NCBI RefSeq assembly: GCF_014635345.1
Contig: NZ_BMCU01000003.1
Span: 124,001-188,000 of the forward strand
DNA length: 64,000 nucleotides
Source: Rhodococcoides trifolii
GTDB lineage: Bacteria > Actinomycetota > Actinomycetes > Mycobacteriales > Mycobacteriaceae
Direction of reading: 5' to 3'
Shown: piece after piece, positions 62,630-64,000 of the stretch
Numbering within the stretch: position 1 is the first letter of the stretch
Layout of the letters: each line of letters starts with the position of its first letter
Program-made: the position numbers and the translations under genes
The notes under the pieces: model-generated
The model's input: only the letters and a program-made list of their open reading frames with translations
The model's database searches: none
What the model was told of the DNA's origin: nothing

Positions 62630-62672
62630 CACGTTGTCCATGAAGCACGTCCATGAGGCACGTTGTCCACGA
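62630..62672 (+). repeat. three iterated CACGTTGTCCATGA-like repeats
   Basis: CACGTTGTCCATGA (62630-62643), CACGTCCATGA (62646-62656, lacking TTG) and CACGTTGTCCACGA (62659-62672) lie head to tail immediately upstream of the next gene's SD, in a 236-bp gap that otherwise holds no gene. Confidence 0.75.
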
Positions 62673-62680
62673 GGAGAGCC

Positions 62681-63214
62681 ATGTCCGACACACCTGCGCA
62701 GTTCCCGTCCTACCTCGGCCGTGCGCCCAGGTCCGAACCGCCGTTGGTCGGGTCTCGCACCCGTCGCCTTCCTCCGCACCGACTGTCGCACTCCCGGCCT
62801 GGCCCGCACTCGGGCCGATCGGGCCGCGGACCGCTTCCACCGTCGAACGTCTCGACCGAAAGCCGCGTCCTCGCACTCCAGACGGTCGAAGTACGCGAAT
62901 TCGCCACCAGCGCACTGCGTCATGTACTCGAAGTGGTGGACAGGCGGCGCGGAGCATCGACCGTGGCCCACGTACTCAGTCCCGCCGTAGTGGGCATGGT
63001 GGGCGCACTGGCCACCGCTGCGGTGCCCGGGCGGCACCTCGGAGTTGCTGTGCTGCAACGGGTTCACGTCAGCGTGGTGAGCCCCAACCATGCCGAGGTC
63101 TTCGGAACTTACAGCCGCGGCGATCGCGTGTTCGCGATCGCCGCCGGTGCGCGCTACCGCCGTTCCGCCGGGCGAGCACCGTCGTGGAGCGTGACCTCGC
63201 TCAGGCTCTCGTGA
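62681..63214 (+). CDS. Rv3235-like conserved protein
   Basis: 177 residues. The N-terminal half (1-75) is Pro/Arg/Ser-rich and disordered. The C-terminal half is folded: REFATSALRHVLEVVDRRRGAS, LSPAVVGMVGALATAAVP and VAVLQRVHVSVVSPNHAEVFGTYSRGDRVFAIAAG. The pattern is that of the Rv3235 family found beside secA in mycobacteria. Function unknown. ATG at 62681 has GAGGAG about 6 nt upstream. Confidence 0.82.
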   Translation: MSDTPAQFPSYLGRAPRSEPPLVGSRTRRLPPHRLSHSRPGPHSGRSGRGPLPPSNVSTESRVLALQTVEVREFATSALRHVLEVVDRRRGASTVAHVLSPAVVGMVGALATAAVPGRHLGVAVLQRVHVSVVSPNHAEVFGTYSRGDRVFAIAAGARYRRSAGRAPSWSVTSLRLS

Positions 63215-63236
63215 CCGAGAGCCCCACTTCCGAGCC

Positions 63237-64000
63237 CTACTTCCGACGCTTCGACTTCGCCGGCCTCTTCACCGGTTTGGTACCTGCGCGTGCCGCCTCG
63301 CGGCGCTCGCGACGCGTACCGTCGCCGCCCCCGTTCGACTCGGCACCCGATCCGCGTCGCACGACGGTTCCGCCGTCCTCGTCGGGCCCGGAGTAGGTCA
63401 GTCGGCTGGTCTGATCGTCGCCCAGACCCTTGGCACGCAGGGCTGCCGGCGCCGCCGACCGCTCGGGTTCCGGGGTGGGCTGCTGCTGCGTGGGCAGCGC
63501 CCCGGGGGCAGTCTTGGTCACCGGGTCCTTGGACACCGGGTCTTTGGACACCGGGTTTTTGGACAACGGGGCCTTGCTCAACGGCGCCTCGCCGGCCGGT
63601 GCCTTGGTCAGCGCAGCCGCCGACCCGACCGGAGACTGCAGCCCGGCACCCACCTGGAGGCCCGCCGCCGCGGCCGGACTCGGCTGTGTTGCCTCGACCT
63701 GCAGGTTGAACAGGAAGCCGACCGATTCTTCCTTGAGTCCTTCGAGCATGCCGGTGAACATGTCGTAGCCCTCGCGCTGGTACTCCACCAGAGGATCACG
63801 CTGCGCCATGGCGCGCAGGCCGATTCCCTCCTTGAGGTAGTCCATCTCGTAGAGGTGCTCACGCCACTTGCGGTCGAGCACCGACAGCAGCACCCGCCGC
63901 TCGAGTTCACGCATTCCGCCTTCGCCTGCGATGGCGTCGATCTCTGCCTCGCGGCGCACGTAGGCCTGGCGCGCGTCGTCCAGCAGCGCCTCGAGCAGTT
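63237..64000 (-). CDS. secA: SecA preprotein translocase ATPase, C-terminal part (start outside window)
   Basis: The frame is open to the right edge; about 253 C-terminal residues are present. The helical scaffold/wing region is recognisable: [68 protein letters not shown] in pieces ([34 protein letters not shown]). SecA drives Sec-dependent export. The tail lacks the zinc-binding SEC-C motif and instead has Pro/Ala/Lys repeats and a basic end ([13 protein letters not shown]), as in actinobacterial SecA1. Confidence 0.95.
   Translation of the reverse strand, partial: LLEALLDDARQAYVRREAEIDAIAGEGGMRELERRVLLSVLDRKWREHLYEMDYLKEGIGLRAMAQRDPLVEYQREGYDMFTGMLEGLKEESVGFLFNLQVEATQPSPAAAAGLQVGAGLQSPVGSAAALTKAPAGEAPLSKAPLSKNPVSKDPVSKDPVTKTAPGALPTQQQPTPEPERSAAPAALRAKGLGDDQTSRLTYSGPDEDGGTVVRRGSGAESNGGGDGTRRERREAARAGTKPVKRPAKSKRRK
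63520..63594 (-). repeat. 15-bp tandem repeats in the secA tail
   Basis: Five consecutive 15-bp units (ACCGGGTCCTTGGAC and variants, the last two more diverged) encode pentapeptides of the type P(L/V)SK(A/D/N). They lie in the disordered linker of SecA and keep the frame. Confidence 0.88.

Overview
The window is high-GC actinobacterial chromosome from a Nocardiaceae/Rhodococcus-like organism. Evidence for this includes AdnAB, WhiB1, WhiB7, UvrD2, mycoredoxin, SigH/RshA, PdtaS, MoeZ, a resuscitation-promoting factor and a bL37 microgene. Gene order follows the Mycobacterium tuberculosis Rv3193c-Rv3240c block closely (from memory of that genome; no search was run). The species cannot be named from sequence reading alone. 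No phage, integrase, transposase, CRISPR array or rRNA was seen.

Layout. 1-2.85 kb: end of an acyl-CoA dehydrogenase, a truncated MprB-like kinase relic, initiator tRNA and an rpf gene. 2.87-11.5 kb: UPF0182 membrane protein, PPA1309-family protein, YlbL/Lon-like PDZ protease, DUF2342 protein, a ThiF/cyclodehydratase-like protein and an ABC1 kinase. 11.5-12.3 kb: whiB7 with a long leader (WhiB7-type promoter, 62-codon uORF, tandem hairpins). 12.3-25 kb: uvrD2, mycoredoxin, nudC, a K+ channel, a DoxX-like protein, the adnA-adnB helicase-nuclease and a lipV-like hydrolase. 25-37 kb: a block absent from the mycobacterial order at this position, with a MocR regulator, a mobA-moeA fusion and an assimilatory nitrate/nitrite operon (narK-nirB-nirD-uroporphyrinogen III synthase/wHTH-sirohydrochlorin chelatase), plus a CynX-type transporter and a GntR regulator. 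37-52.3 kb: TIGR02569 protein, moeZ, DUF3152 metalloprotease-like protein, TetR, DUF3107, ferritin-like protein, rhlE, beta-propeller protein, ParA-like ATPase, DHA2 exporter, phosphatase, lipid kinase, whiB1, pdtaS and a biotinyl protein. 52.3-64 kb: bL37, rshA-sigH, ybaK, aroA, rsgA, two paralogous fatty-acid desaturases with their ferredoxin reductase, DUF6912, a WS/DGAT homologue with an altered active site, an Rv3235-like gene and the 3' end of secA.

How it works together. Thiol-oxidative stress control links sigH-rshA (with an autoregulatory GGAAC-N18-GTT promoter ahead of a longer SigH reading frame) to mycoredoxin, which has the same promoter sequence. Antibiotic response is represented by whiB7. 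Nitrogen assimilation and molybdenum/siroheme cofactor genes lie together. DNA end processing (AdnAB, UvrD2) and membrane lipid desaturation form further modules.

Most notable unlabelled structure: a 20-22 bp palindromic element (core GACCGGCCTCCGGCC) that sits inside three different coding sequences in two reading frames and has expanded in tandem inside adnA; the whiB7 leader architecture; the dual-start sigH; and the pseudo-kinase at the left edge.
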